Source: Acinetobacter brisouii CIP 110357 (lineage in GTDB: Bacteria; Pseudomonadota; Gammaproteobacteria; Pseudomonadales; Moraxellaceae). Taken from it: a stretch of 64,000 nucleotides of DNA. Positions 39,267 through 48,625 of this stretch are shown here, piece by piece. Each line of letters begins with the position of its first letter. The stretch's first letter is position 1. Position numbers and translations under genes: made by a program. The stretch lies in contig NZ_KI530762.1 in the NCBI RefSeq assembly GCF_000488275.1, forward strand, positions 1,144,800 to 1,208,799, given 5' to 3'. The notes below the pieces were generated by a model. The model was not told the DNA's origin and searched no databases. It saw only the letters and a program-made list of their open reading frames with translations.

Positions 39267-41432
39267 ATGACTGCACGTATTCAAAAAGGCAAACTTGCAA
39301 TTGCTAAGGAATTGTACGATTTTATTGAAAATGAAGCTCTACCTGGTTCAGGTTTAGACAGCGACAGCTACTGGAAAGGATTTGAACAAGTTGTTGTTGA
39401 TCTTAGCCCTAAGAACAAAGCGCTTTTAGCCAAGCGTGATGAGCTTCAGGCTAAAATTGATGAATGGCATCGCAATAACACATTTAAATTAGAAGCTTAC
39501 AAGGCTTTTCTGACTGAAATTGGCTACTTATTACCCGAAGTAGAAGATTTCCAAATTACAACTGAAAATGTGGACGAAGAAATTGCATTGATTGCAGGTC
39601 CACAATTGGTTGTTCCTGTGCGTAACGCACGTTATAGCCTAAACGCTGCCAATGCACGTTGGGGTTCATTGTATGATGCACTTTATGGTTTCGATGTCAT
39701 TCCTGAAACTGATGGTGCAGAAAAAACCAAAGCTTATAACCCTGTTCGCGGCGAAAAAGTTGTAGCATTTGCTAAAAATTTCTTAAATGAAATTTTCCCT
39801 TTAGTTCAAGGTTCTCATGCAGATGTAGTGTCGTATACAGTTGAAAATAACCAATTGGTTGTTACACTCAAAGACGGCACAAAAACTACACTTGCAAAAA
39901 CAGCATTGTTTGTTGGTTATAATGGTGATCCTGCTCAGCCGACAGAAATTGTACTGAAAGAAAATGGTTTGCATGCAATTGTGCAAATTGATGCCAATAG
40001 CCCAATTGGTAAAACAGATAGCGCTAGCGTGAAAGATATTGTGCTAGAAGCTGCTGTAACGACGATTCAGGATTTGGAAGATTCAGTTGCGGCTGTTGAT
40101 GCTGAAGAAAAAGTGGAAGGCTATCGTAACTGGCTTGGTTTGATGAAAGGAACTTTAGAAGATTCTTTTGAAAAATCAGGCAAAACAGTTAAACGTGCTT
40201 TGAATCAAGATCGTAGCTATCACAATTTGGTGGGTGGTACGACTACCGTTCATGGTCGCTCACTGATGTTGTTGCGTAATGTTGGTCATCTAATGACAAA
40301 CCCAGCAATTTTAGTCGATGGTGAAGAAATTTACGAAGGCATCATGGATGCTTTGGTAACTCCATTGTTGTCTAAGGTTGATATTTTGGGACAAAATACA
40401 GTTAAGAACTCTCGCAAAGGTTCAATGTATATTGTTAAACCAAAAATGCACGGTCCTGAAGAAGTTGCATTTGCAGTTGAATTATTCGAACGTGCAGAAC
40501 AATTGATTGGCTTGCCAGCGAAGAGTTTGAAAGTCGGTATTATGGATGAAGAGCGTCGTACATCTGTAAACTTGAAAAACTGTATTGCAGCAGCAAAAGA
40601 TCGTACCATTTTTATTAATACAGGCTTCATGGACCGTACCGGTGATGAAATCCATACCTTTATGGAAGCAGGTCCAATGGTGCGTAAGGTTGAAGTGAAA
40701 AACCAAAAATGGTTTGCAGCTTATGAAAACCGTAACGTGATGATTGGTCTACAATGTGGTCTACGTGGTAAAGCACAGATTGGTAAAGGCATGTGGCCAA
40801 AACCAGATTTGTTGCTTGATATGTATAAAACCAAAATTGAGCATCCCCAAGCAGGTGCTTCATGTGCATGGGTTCCATCTCCATCGGGTGCGGTGATTCA
40901 TGCGATCCATTATCATCAATGCAATGTATCTGAGCGTCAGCAAGAACTCTTATCTGAATCAGCATTGCCTTTAGATGATTTGTTGACACCTCCTTTAGCT
41001 GCTGAAACTAACTGGACAGCTGAAGAAATCACTAAAGAACTTGAAAATAACTGTCAAGGGATCTTGGGTTACGTGGTACGTTGGGTTGACCTTGGTGTAG
41101 GTTGTTCTAAAGTTCCAGATATTAATGATGTTGGTCTGATGGAAGACCGCGCAACCTTACGTATTTCTTCACAGCACGTTGCGAACTGGTTGCGTCACGG
41201 TATCGTAACTCAGGCACAAGTTGAAGAAGTCTTGCATCGTATGGCAAAAGTGGTTGATGAGCAAAATGCCAATGACCCAGAATATACAGCGATGTCAGCA
41301 GATTTTGACAACAATATTGCGTTCAAAGCTGCTTCTGATCTGATTTTTAAAGGTGCAGAGCAACCAGCAGGTTATACAGAACCTCTATTGCATGCAGCAC
41401 GTTTAAAATTGAAAGGTTACACAGGTGATTAA
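39267..41432 (+). CDS. glcB: Malate synthase G
   Basis: Condenses glyoxylate and acetyl-CoA to malate in the glyoxylate cycle. The 721-aa monomeric G-type is much longer than the about 530-aa A-type. Landmarks are [65 protein letters not shown] and the C-terminal region with CSKVPD. Genes for isocitrate lyase or glycolate oxidase are not adjacent. Confidence 0.98.
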   Translation: MTARIQKGKLAIAKELYDFIENEALPGSGLDSDSYWKGFEQVVVDLSPKNKALLAKRDELQAKIDEWHRNNTFKLEAYKAFLTEIGYLLPEVEDFQITTENVDEEIALIAGPQLVVPVRNARYSLNAANARWGSLYDALYGFDVIPETDGAEKTKAYNPVRGEKVVAFAKNFLNEIFPLVQGSHADVVSYTVENNQLVVTLKDGTKTTLAKTALFVGYNGDPAQPTEIVLKENGLHAIVQIDANSPIGKTDSASVKDIVLEAAVTTIQDLEDSVAAVDAEEKVEGYRNWLGLMKGTLEDSFEKSGKTVKRALNQDRSYHNLVGGTTTVHGRSLMLLRNVGHLMTNPAILVDGEEIYEGIMDALVTPLLSKVDILGQNTVKNSRKGSMYIVKPKMHGPEEVAFAVELFERAEQLIGLPAKSLKVGIMDEERRTSVNLKNCIAAAKDRTIFINTGFMDRTGDEIHTFMEAGPMVRKVEVKNQKWFAAYENRNVMIGLQCGLRGKAQIGKGMWPKPDLLLDMYKTKIEHPQAGASCAWVPSPSGAVIHAIHYHQCNVSERQQELLSESALPLDDLLTPPLAAETNWTAEEITKELENNCQGILGYVVRWVDLGVGCSKVPDINDVGLMEDRATLRISSQHVANWLRHGIVTQAQVEEVLHRMAKVVDEQNANDPEYTAMSADFDNNIAFKAASDLIFKGAEQPAGYTEPLLHAARLKLKGYTGD

Positions 41433-41443
41433 TCATCTGAACT

Positions 41444-41473
41444 AAAAAAAGCCTCTTCGGAGGCTTTTTTTTA
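41444..41473 (+). terminator. glcB terminator
   Basis: Stem AAAGCCTC / GAGGCTTT with a TTCG-type loop and a long T-run. Confidence 0.92.
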
Positions 41474-41563
41474 TGTCTGTAAAATAGCGTTTAGATTGTC
41501 TCAATTAGAAAAAATATGATTTTTCATTGATAATAAGTCGAGACAGTCAAATTTGATTCGAAT

Positions 41564-42223
41564 ATGTGCGCGAATTTCAAGCCTCTAACACTCACTCAAC
41601 TTCAGCAATTACAGCTACCTGCGATTGATTTTGAATATGCTGATGAAGTTTACCCAATGGGAAACTGTCCTTTACTGTTTCAGTCAGAGCGAGGGTTAGA
41701 ATGGCGTAAAGTCATGTTTGGTTTAGTGCCAAAATGGGCGACAGATGTAACGGTTGCCAAGCATACTTATAATGCTCGGCAGGAAACGCTGCTGCAAAAA
41801 CCAAGTTTTCAGGCATCAATCTTGAAATGCAAATTTGGTGTGATTCCTGTTACAGAGTTTTATGAAAGTAAATATATTGATGATAAACCGCAGCGTTGGG
41901 GTGTTAAACGGAAAGACGGGCAGGCTTTCTTTATCGCAGCTTTATATGAAATCGTGAAGATTGGAGAGCAAATTATTCGTTCTGCAACTATGCTGACGAT
42001 GGATGCCCTAGATCACCCGATGATGAAAGACTTTCATGAGCCTGGAAATGTAAAACGTTCAGTGATTGTTGTTCCGCATCAGCATTTAAAAACATGGCTA
42101 AATTGGAAAAGCCCAGATATTACCAGTTTTGTTGAGGGTTTTCCTGTAGATGAATTTGAATGTTTGCATGTACCCAAACAAAAACTAATGAAACAAACAC
42201 CTCAACTCAACATGTTTGAATAA
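41564..42223 (+). CDS. yedK: HMCES/YedK-type abasic-site shield (SRAP) protein
   Basis: SRAP-domain protein that forms a covalent link with abasic sites in single-stranded DNA. The 219-aa sequence begins MCANF, giving the catalytic Cys2 after Met removal; the conserved Asn in TYNARQET, Glu in PVTEFYES and the His in DHPMMKDFHEP are also present. It is a single gene between two terminators. Family members are annotated SOS response-associated; no LexA-like site was searched for by computation. Confidence 0.92.
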   Translation: MCANFKPLTLTQLQQLQLPAIDFEYADEVYPMGNCPLLFQSERGLEWRKVMFGLVPKWATDVTVAKHTYNARQETLLQKPSFQASILKCKFGVIPVTEFYESKYIDDKPQRWGVKRKDGQAFFIAALYEIVKIGEQIIRSATMLTMDALDHPMMKDFHEPGNVKRSVIVVPHQHLKTWLNWKSPDITSFVEGFPVDEFECLHVPKQKLMKQTPQLNMFE

Positions 42224-42228
42224 AAAAA

Positions 42229-42251
42229 AGCACCTATTTTATAGGTGCTTT
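42229..42251. terminator. Bidirectional terminator, yedK and the RcnB-like gene
   Basis: Perfect stem AAGCACCTAT / ATAGGTGCTT with TTT loop. On the minus strand it is followed by eight T, so it ends the RcnB-like transcript; on the plus strand it ends yedK. Confidence 0.88.
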
Positions 42252-42276
42252 AGAACTGACAACTTGCCCAGAGGAA

Positions 42277-42759
42277 TTAATGTCCACCAAGCAAGATTTG
42301 TGCAATTACGCCTGTTGCGATGGCAATAAGAACGTAGTCGCCATTAATGCGAACCCAACGATGACCACGTGGAGGCGCTGGTAAATCATGTGAACGCCAG
42401 TCACGAACCTGATATTCGTAACCACGGTATTGAGGGGGAACTCGTCCGCCTCTACGCCATTCTTGACCTGGTCGTGGCATATCATGGCGATATGCTTGAT
42501 GGTTTTGCTGGTAGCGAGGAGTCCAGTGGTGATCATCGCGACGATCGTTTGACTGATGTTGTTGATAACCACCATCATGGCGATTTTGATCTTGGTGCAT
42601 GTTTTGATACATGTTCTGATCTTGATGCATGTCACGACGATCATTGGGTTGGTTTTGTTGAGGGCCGCCACGGTAGTTATCATTTGGGTCTGCAAATGCT
42701 GCGCCTGCGGATAATGCGGTAGTCATTGCTAAAGTGATTGCCATTAATTTGGTTTTCAC
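42277..42759 (-). CDS. RcnB-like periplasmic protein with Gln/His/Asp-rich repeats
   Basis: A 160-aa exported protein. The signal peptide is MKTKLMAITLAMTTALSAGA followed by AFA. Residues about 30-80 are low-complexity, rich in Gln, Asn, Asp and His with repeats such as MHQDQN. The C-terminal half matches the RcnB domain: PPQYRGYEYQVRDWRSHDLPAPP, then GHRWVRINGDYVLIAIATGVI with a hydrophobic end. RcnB of E. coli affects nickel/cobalt homeostasis. No rcnA exporter gene is near, so metal function is inferred from family only. Confidence 0.83.
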   Translation of the reverse strand: MKTKLMAITLAMTTALSAGAAFADPNDNYRGGPQQNQPNDRRDMHQDQNMYQNMHQDQNRHDGGYQQHQSNDRRDDHHWTPRYQQNHQAYRHDMPRPGQEWRRGGRVPPQYRGYEYQVRDWRSHDLPAPPRGHRWVRINGDYVLIAIATGVIAQILLGGH

Positions 42760-43075
42760 GAGATTTCTCCAGTTGACTGTGCTTGGCGCATATTATTTTA
42801 TTTGTGTATTTATCATTAATAAAAAATAATACGTTATCAAGCTAAGTAAATTGAATCTGACATATTAAAATTCATCTTTATTTGTACAGATAAAAACTAT
42901 ACGCATAAATATATTGTCAGATCTTTAAACATAAATATTGGAGAGAATGTCTTCTAGCCAATATCTTACCTGTTGCTAACTTATCAATATATTACGTGTA
43001 AATAATGGAGATACGACAGTATTCTATTAAAGCTGAATAGATAAGCTGTAACCTTATGCTAATTTGCGAGTTATT
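42760..43075. other. AT-rich spacer upstream of the RcnB-like gene
   Basis: About 316 bp without a gene. A hairpin with stem ATATTGG / CCAATAT lies at 42935-42964, but there is no T-run. Probably holds the promoter of the RcnB-like gene and the trailer of the LysR gene. Confidence 0.5.
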
Positions 43076-43993
43076 TTAAAAAACATCAATACCATCTTTG
43101 TATGTGAGATGTTCTACCAGATAGTCGATAAAAACTCGAACTGCAGGCAGCATGCCACGTCGAGAAGGATAAACAGCATGTAAAATACCATGCGGTGCTT
43201 TCCATTCAGGCAGGACACGAACAAGTTCGCCTGTTTTAACATAGTCGGCGGCAATCGAGTCAGGTAATAAAGCAATACCACAATTTTGTCGAGCCAGCTG
43301 ACACAGCATCATCAAGTCTGAGCCCATCACAATGGGATTAATTTTAATTTTAATCGGTTGATTTTGTTGATTATGTAATACCATAAACTGATCTGCATGT
43401 TCATCTACCATGCTCAGTACTTTATGCTCACTTAATTGTTCTGGGCTTTTCAAATCACCATACTGATTCAGATATGCTTGACTCGCGAAAAGATGTTGTT
43501 CATGTCGGTCAAATTTACGCACAATCAGTCCAGGGTCATCATCAATTTTTGCACGAACGCGTAAGGCGACATCAACGCCTTCATTAATGACATCGACACG
43601 ACGATTGCTGACGATGAGTTGTAAACGAATTTCTGGGTAACGCTTCAGAAAGTCGGGAAGAATTTTGGTAAATTCATTCTGAGCAACTGAAACAGGTACG
43701 CTGACTTTGACAATACCGCGTGGTTCAACACTCAAATGGTCGATCAGATCATGTGCGGCTTGTGCGGCATTCATCATGACTTGAGCGTGACGGTAAATAT
43801 TCATACCGATATCCGTCACCGCAAAATGACGTGAACTACGCTGAATCAGGCGAACACCTAAACGTTCCTCTAAATTATATACACGGCGACTTAATTTAGA
43901 TTTGGGAATGTCTGTAGCACGTTCAGCTGCACTGAACCCGCCATGTTCAACCACCAAAGCAAAACAGTAAAAATCGTCTAAATCGCTGAGCAT
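43076..43993 (-). CDS. LysR-family transcriptional regulator
   Basis: A 305-aa regulator with an N-terminal winged HTH (LDDFYCFALVVEHGGFSAAERATDIPKSKLSRRVYNLEERL) and a substrate-binding-like C-terminal domain. It resembles the large CrgA/DsdC-like branch of LysR proteins that respond to small molecules or redox signals. The neighbours give no hint of a target, because the upstream gene encodes a HD hydrolase on the same strand and no divergent partner exists. Confidence 0.88.
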   Translation of the reverse strand: MLSDLDDFYCFALVVEHGGFSAAERATDIPKSKLSRRVYNLEERLGVRLIQRSSRHFAVTDIGMNIYRHAQVMMNAAQAAHDLIDHLSVEPRGIVKVSVPVSVAQNEFTKILPDFLKRYPEIRLQLIVSNRRVDVINEGVDVALRVRAKIDDDPGLIVRKFDRHEQHLFASQAYLNQYGDLKSPEQLSEHKVLSMVDEHADQFMVLHNQQNQPIKIKINPIVMGSDLMMLCQLARQNCGIALLPDSIAADYVKTGELVRVLPEWKAPHGILHAVYPSRRGMLPAVRVFIDYLVEHLTYKDGIDVF

Positions 43994-44057
43994 TAAAAAG
44001 CCGACCTGAGAGATAAAGTATTTAGAAAATATACGTTCTTATAAACAGATACAAGTT

Positions 44058-44483
44058 TTAAATGTTATGCAGCAAGATTTCCTGAACCTGCTGATACTCT
44101 TTTAAACGTAAAAAGTCCCGTTCGGTTGGATGGGTGATTCGGCTCAGATCCATATTGTCTGCAACATCGGCAAGTTTGACTTCTCGAGCAATGGGGTTTT
44201 TGACAGCACGCCATGCGGCTTCTATACGATTTTCACCTTCTTTTTTGGTGAGGGCACAAACGGCATCAATAACATCTTGATTAAAACCCAAGGAAATGAG
44301 ATCGACAATTGTTGCATCGGTATCTTCTATGACATCATGCAGTACAGCAACAATTTGCTGTATTTCATTCTTCATTTTTAACATTAAACGCAGTGGGTGA
44401 AGAATATAAGGTTGACCTGCTTTATCGACCTGTCCTGCATGTTTGCGTGTTGCAAACGTAATGGCTTTTTCCAGAGTTGCCAT
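44058..44483 (-). CDS. Small HD-domain (RelA/SpoT hydrolase-like) protein
   Basis: A 141-aa protein consisting only of an HD hydrolase domain. Motifs are KHAGQVDKAGQPYILHPLRL, AVLHDVIEDTDAT (HD pair plus the Glu-Asp pair of ppGpp hydrolases) and VKLADVADNMDLSRI, the last metal-ligand Asp. The layout resembles single-domain small alarmone hydrolases (Mesh1/SAH), but the substrate has not been shown. ATG at 44483 has AAGGA upstream; a longer frame to 44561 lacks that support. Confidence 0.84.
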   Translation of the reverse strand: MATLEKAITFATRKHAGQVDKAGQPYILHPLRLMLKMKNEIQQIVAVLHDVIEDTDATIVDLISLGFNQDVIDAVCALTKKEGENRIEAAWRAVKNPIAREVKLADVADNMDLSRITHPTERDFLRLKEYQQVQEILLHNI

Positions 44484-44602
44484 GCTGAGTTCCTTGAAAG
44501 ATGTTCGACTCTTTTTGCTAAAATTATAACCAATTTCAAAGTATACAATGCTATTTGGCATAAAATATTTTAAACTATACTATCTGAAAAAAATGATATT
44601 TT

Positions 44603-44923
44603 ATGAATTACCAGCTTATTGAAATTCAGGGTGAGCAGACAAACCTTGCTTGTCCGTATTGTCAGCATGTTGTGCTGAATTGGGAAGAAGAACAGTATGT
44701 GCAGCCTTGCGAGCATACGGCATTTGTTGCGATGGATTTGGGGTTTGAATATATTGCAGACCAGTTTGAGCGTTGTTTGCCCCATTCGGTTGATGATATT
44801 CATACACACGAAATGAATGTATTTGAAGAAATCACTCATGCTCAGGTAGAGCAGTTGTTTATTTATAAAATGGAATTGGGAGTAGCCGATTTATATCGCT
44901 ATGTTGGAATTACACTGTTTTAG
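44603..44923 (+). CDS. Hypothetical protein with CPYC and C-E-H residues
   Basis: A 106-aa cytosolic protein of unknown function. The N-terminus holds CPYCQHVV and, about 15 residues later, QPCEHTAF; together these could bind a metal through Cys/Cys/Cys/His. The rest is acidic and helical. Its stop is 2 bp before the ATG of the 2H phosphoesterase, so the two genes are co-transcribed and head the cobalamin operon. I do not recognise the family. Confidence 0.72.
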   Translation: MNYQLIEIQGEQTNLACPYCQHVVLNWEEEQYVQPCEHTAFVAMDLGFEYIADQFERCLPHSVDDIHTHEMNVFEEITHAQVEQLFIYKMELGVADLYRYVGITLF

Positions 44924-44925
44924 CC

Positions 44926-45555
44926 ATGTTTTTACAGCCCAACAGCCGCACATTTGCAAGCCTGGACGCAGATTATTCAGATTGGCATAAAGGACGAGAT
45001 CAATTTTCTCTCTGGTATTTAGAGATAGACGATCCCGCCTGTAGCGAGTATTTGAAGCAAATACAGCAGCAATTTCAATCTTATCTATATATGCCTAACC
45101 GTCGACGGTGGCATATTACATTGTTTGTATGCGGGTTTTGGCAATCGCCATTTCATTTACAGCATTTACCTGATCATTTTCACGAACGCCAGCTCGAGCA
45201 ACAGATTGAATTGTTGCAGCAATTACAGGTAAATACTTTTGAGCTTAAATTGGGGCGGGTACGCAGCTTCCAAAGTGCTTTATTTGTAGACGTAATTGAT
45301 GAACAAAATATTTTATTACAGCTACGCCGCTGTTTTTGGCCTGTTGCAAAAGAAATTGATGCAATCATTTATTGTCCACACGTAACGCTAGGCTTGTATC
45401 GGGATGAATTTGCTGCCAATCCCATTTTAGAACAGATAGAGCAAATACCAGTTCAACCATGGACAGTTAAATTTCGATATTTGACTTTTGGTTCATATCA
45501 GGCACGCCAATTACAAGGTGAATTGTCCGCACATTATCATTTTCATTTAGGTTAA
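44926..45555 (+). CDS. 2H phosphoesterase (2'-5' RNA ligase-like) protein
   Basis: A 209-aa protein with the two HxTx motifs of the 2H superfamily: HITLFVCGF at about residue 62 and HVTLGLYR at about residue 150, separated as expected for a LigT/ThpR-like fold. Members cleave or close 2',3'-cyclic phosphates or 2'-5' bonds. It follows the Cys-containing small gene by 2 bp and precedes cobU by 8 bp, so it is part of the same operon; a role linked to cobalamin is unproven. Confidence 0.8.
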   Translation: MFLQPNSRTFASLDADYSDWHKGRDQFSLWYLEIDDPACSEYLKQIQQQFQSYLYMPNRRRWHITLFVCGFWQSPFHLQHLPDHFHERQLEQQIELLQQLQVNTFELKLGRVRSFQSALFVDVIDEQNILLQLRRCFWPVAKEIDAIIYCPHVTLGLYRDEFAANPILEQIEQIPVQPWTVKFRYLTFGSYQARQLQGELSAHYHFHLG

Positions 45556-45563
45556 TTTTATTT

Positions 45564-46085
45564 ATGTTGCATTTCGTATTGGGAGGAGCGCGTTCAGGAA
45601 AAAGTCATTATGCTGAACAGCTTGCACTGGCAACACAAAAACCGCGAGTGTATATTGCTACGGCTCAGGCAGTTGATCAGGAAATGCAGGAGCGTATCCA
45701 TCATCACCAGCAGCAACGGGATCAAAATTGGCAGTTGGTTGAAGAGCCGATATATTTGGCAGAGCGTTTGCAGGAATTGGATGCTGAACATCAGGTGATT
45801 TTAGTTGATTGTTTAACCGTTTGGATGAGTAATCTTCTCTGTGCACAAGATCCTGATTTACAGTCACGTGAATGCTTGAAATTATTGAAATTATTACCTA
45901 ATTTAAAATCGGAAGTCATTCTGGTCAGCAATGAAACGGGACTCGGGGTTGTGCCGTTGGGGGAAATTACACGTCGCTTTGTCGATGAGTCTGGACGCTT
46001 ACATCAGGCTTTGGGGCAGATCTGTCAACATGCGGTATTTTGCGTTGCTGGATTTCCGATACAATTGAAAGGAGAAGAAAAATGA
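45564..46085 (+). CDS. cobU: Adenosylcobinamide kinase/guanylyltransferase CobU
   Basis: Phosphorylates adenosylcobinamide and adds GMP, the first step of nucleotide-loop assembly. The 173-aa protein has the P-loop VLGGARSGKSHYAEQLA at the N-terminus, VYIATAQA, VDCLTVWMSNLL and VSNETGLGVVP. The stop overlaps the ATG of cobT. Confidence 0.96.
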   Translation: MLHFVLGGARSGKSHYAEQLALATQKPRVYIATAQAVDQEMQERIHHHQQQRDQNWQLVEEPIYLAERLQELDAEHQVILVDCLTVWMSNLLCAQDPDLQSRECLKLLKLLPNLKSEVILVSNETGLGVVPLGEITRRFVDESGRLHQALGQICQHAVFCVAGFPIQLKGEEK

Positions 46086-47134
46086 GTTGGTGGTTACAGC
46101 CATGTCGTAATATCGATGGTGTATTTCAAGAAAAAGCATTGGAAAGACAGGCTCAACTGACAAAACCTGCTGGGGCATTGGGGGATTTGGAAGAGTTAGC
46201 AGTCACTTTGGCAGGTTTGCAGCGTACCGAGCATCCCAATATTGATCATGTCTGGATTAGCTTGTTTGCAGGGGATCATGGCGTGATGGAAGAAAATATT
46301 TCTGCTTATCCGCAAGCTGTCACCCGACAAATGCTTCAGAATTTTATATCGGGTGGCGCTTCAATTAGTGTCATTGCCAGACAGCATCAAGCACATTTAC
46401 AGGTGATTGACTGTGGGACGGTCGGTGAGGCTTATGATTATTCAGGCGTGCAGCAACATCCAATTGCAGCAGGGACACAAAATTTTGTAAAAACGGTTGC
46501 CATGAGTGAAATCCAGTGCATTGCTGCGATGACAATTGGTAAAAATAGTGTCGATCAGGCGGTAGAACAGCATAGTAATTTGTTTATCGCAGGTGAGATG
46601 GGAATTGGCAATACGTGTTCAGCATCAGCACTGGCATGTTTGTTATTAAATGAACCTGCCGAAGTACTTACAGGGGTAGGGACTGGTATTGATCATGCAA
46701 AATTACAACATAAAAAACAGGTGATTGAGCAAGCGATTGAATTACATCAACCTGATGTACAGGCAGATCCAATTAAAATTTTAGCTGCAGTCGGTGGTTT
46801 TGAAATTGCTGCAATGGTTGGGGCGTATTTGCGCTGTGCACAAGTTGGTATTCCAATGCTGGTCGATGGTTTTATTAGCTCTGTGGCAGCTTTGATTGCA
46901 GTGCAGATTCAACCTAAAGTCCGTACATGGATGTTGTTTGGGCATCAGTCTGCGGAGTATGGGCATCGCCGTATTTTGAAAGAGTTACATGCACAGCCAA
47001 TTTTGCAATTGAACTTGCGTCTGGGTGAGGGAAGTGGAGCAGGTGTTGCTCTAAGTGTCCTCAAAATGGCATGTATGCTGCATAATGAAATGGCAACCTT
47101 TCAACAAGCTGCGGTAACAGGTGAAAAGCAATAA
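46082..47134 (+). CDS. cobT: Nicotinate-nucleotide-dimethylbenzimidazole phosphoribosyltransferase CobT
   Basis: Makes alpha-ribazole phosphate from dimethylbenzimidazole and NaMN, the lower ligand of B12. The 350-aa protein shows FAGDHGVMEENISAYP, GEMGIGNTCSASAL, GTGIDHAKLQHK and the C-terminal LRLGEGSGAGVALSVLKMA, with the catalytic Glu. Its ATG at 46082 overlaps the cobU stop by 4 bp; the downstream cobC gene starts at the end of it. Confidence 0.96.
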   Translation: MSWWLQPCRNIDGVFQEKALERQAQLTKPAGALGDLEELAVTLAGLQRTEHPNIDHVWISLFAGDHGVMEENISAYPQAVTRQMLQNFISGGASISVIARQHQAHLQVIDCGTVGEAYDYSGVQQHPIAAGTQNFVKTVAMSEIQCIAAMTIGKNSVDQAVEQHSNLFIAGEMGIGNTCSASALACLLLNEPAEVLTGVGTGIDHAKLQHKKQVIEQAIELHQPDVQADPIKILAAVGGFEIAAMVGAYLRCAQVGIPMLVDGFISSVAALIAVQIQPKVRTWMLFGHQSAEYGHRRILKELHAQPILQLNLRLGEGSGAGVALSVLKMACMLHNEMATFQQAAVTGEKQ

Positions 47135-47135
47135 A

Positions 47136-47735
47136 ATGCTGCAATTGGATGTATTGCGGCATGGACAAACAATACAGGGACATACCTTGCGTGGGCATCT
47201 GGATGATGCCCTGACCGCCGAAGGCCACCAACAAATGCAGGATACGATAGCCTTATATTTACAACAGCATCCTGTTTGGGATGCAATAGTGGCATCACCC
47301 TTGCAGCGCTGCCTCAGTTTTGCTCAAGATATACAGCAGCAGTTTGGTTTGCCTATCGTCACGATGCCGCAGTTTAAAGAGTTGTATTTTGGGGATTGGG
47401 AAGGTCTGACTTTACAATATATTCATGAAACTCAGCCAGAACAGTTAGGACGATTCTGGCAAGACCCTTGTCAGTATGCGCCACCACAAGGGGAAAATTT
47501 ACTGGATTTTCAGAACAGGTTACAGCAGGGCTGCCAAATGCTGCTTAATCAGGCACAGCAGCAAGATTGGCAAAAGGTATTGCTAGTTTGTCATGGCGGT
47601 GTGATTAAGTGGTTAAAATGCATGGCTCGACAACAACCACTTACTCAACTGCTGACTATGCCGGCTGAACTTGCCAGTATTCAAGCGATATATCTCAAGC
47701 AAAATGAACACTTGCAACTGTCAATTCAAGAGTAA
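47136..47735 (+). CDS. cobC: Histidine phosphatase family, CobC-type
   Basis: Phosphoglycerate-mutase-like phosphatase, 199 aa from the ATG; GTG at 47121 is an alternative that overlaps cobT. The catalytic LDVLRHGQTIQG and the later VCHGGVIKWL are clear. CobC removes the phosphate of alpha-ribazole phosphate or of the final cobalamin phosphate, and the position between cobT and cobS supports this function rather than another histidine phosphatase. Confidence 0.88.
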   Translation: MLQLDVLRHGQTIQGHTLRGHLDDALTAEGHQQMQDTIALYLQQHPVWDAIVASPLQRCLSFAQDIQQQFGLPIVTMPQFKELYFGDWEGLTLQYIHETQPEQLGRFWQDPCQYAPPQGENLLDFQNRLQQGCQMLLNQAQQQDWQKVLLVCHGGVIKWLKCMARQQPLTQLLTMPAELASIQAIYLKQNEHLQLSIQE

Positions 47736-47740
47736 ATCCT

Positions 47741-48493
47741 ATGATGCCATTTTGGATCGCATTGCAGTTTCTAACCATTTTTCCTATACAGTTGAAACAG
47801 TTACCTAGTCCGCGGCAAAATGCTTATTCACTCGCTTTTTATCCTGTGATTGGTTTGTTCCTCGGCGGATTCATCTTTGGCATGGCGTGGGGGCTTAATG
47901 CTGTTCATTTACCTGTTTTGCTTTCTGCCAGTCTGATTCTAACGGTTTGGGTCATTATAACGGGTGGATTGCATCTGGATGGTTTGGCCGATACGGCCGA
48001 TGCTTGGGTGGGGGGATATGGTGATCGCGAACGCACTTTAAAGATCATGAAAGATCCACAGTGTGGTCCAATTGGCGTGTTGAGTCTGGTTTTGAGTTTA
48101 TTGCTCAAATTTTCCAGCATTTATGTCATTTTACAAACCCAGCACCTGTATGGGCTGGTGATCATTCCTGTCTTAGGGCGCTTAACAGCCTTATTTTTAT
48201 TTCTCACTTGTGACTATGTACGGGCACATGGACTGGGTTCATCCTTTTTGCAGGATTTACCTCGCAAGCTTTTATGGTTTATATCATTTATTTGTCTGCT
48301 CGCATGTAGCGTCTTGGGATGGGTAGGGCTTGTGGTGACAGCCGTGTTTTGTAGCTGTTTGGGGTATTTACGTCATGTATTTGTACGCCGTTTAGGTGGA
48401 ATTACAGGTGATACCGTGGGGGCTAGTATTGAAATTTCTGAATGTGTGAGCTTACTTAGCCTTGCAATCCTGCTATCAATGCGACTTTTTTGA
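47741..48493 (+). CDS. cobS: Adenosylcobinamide-GDP ribazoletransferase CobS
   Basis: Inner-membrane enzyme that joins adenosylcobinamide-GDP with alpha-ribazole to give cobalamin. The 250-aa sequence is mostly hydrophobic with about six helices, and contains GGLHLDGLADTADAWVGGYGD and KDPQCGPIGVLSL, the family's active-site motif. It is the last gene of the cobU-cobT-cobC-cobS set and lies 5 bp after cobC. Confidence 0.96.
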   Translation: MMPFWIALQFLTIFPIQLKQLPSPRQNAYSLAFYPVIGLFLGGFIFGMAWGLNAVHLPVLLSASLILTVWVIITGGLHLDGLADTADAWVGGYGDRERTLKIMKDPQCGPIGVLSLVLSLLLKFSSIYVILQTQHLYGLVIIPVLGRLTALFLFLTCDYVRAHGLGSSFLQDLPRKLLWFISFICLLACSVLGWVGLVVTAVFCSCLGYLRHVFVRRLGGITGDTVGASIEISECVSLLSLAILLSMRLF

Positions 48494-48625
48494 CACAGAA
48501 CAACTCACTTATATTTTTACAAAACGAATCACAATGCGAAGAATTTTAACAATTACAAAAGATTCTCATTTGAAGATTTGTGTTATAAAAAAATCACCAA
48601 TTAGATCAGGATGAGGAATCGAGTT

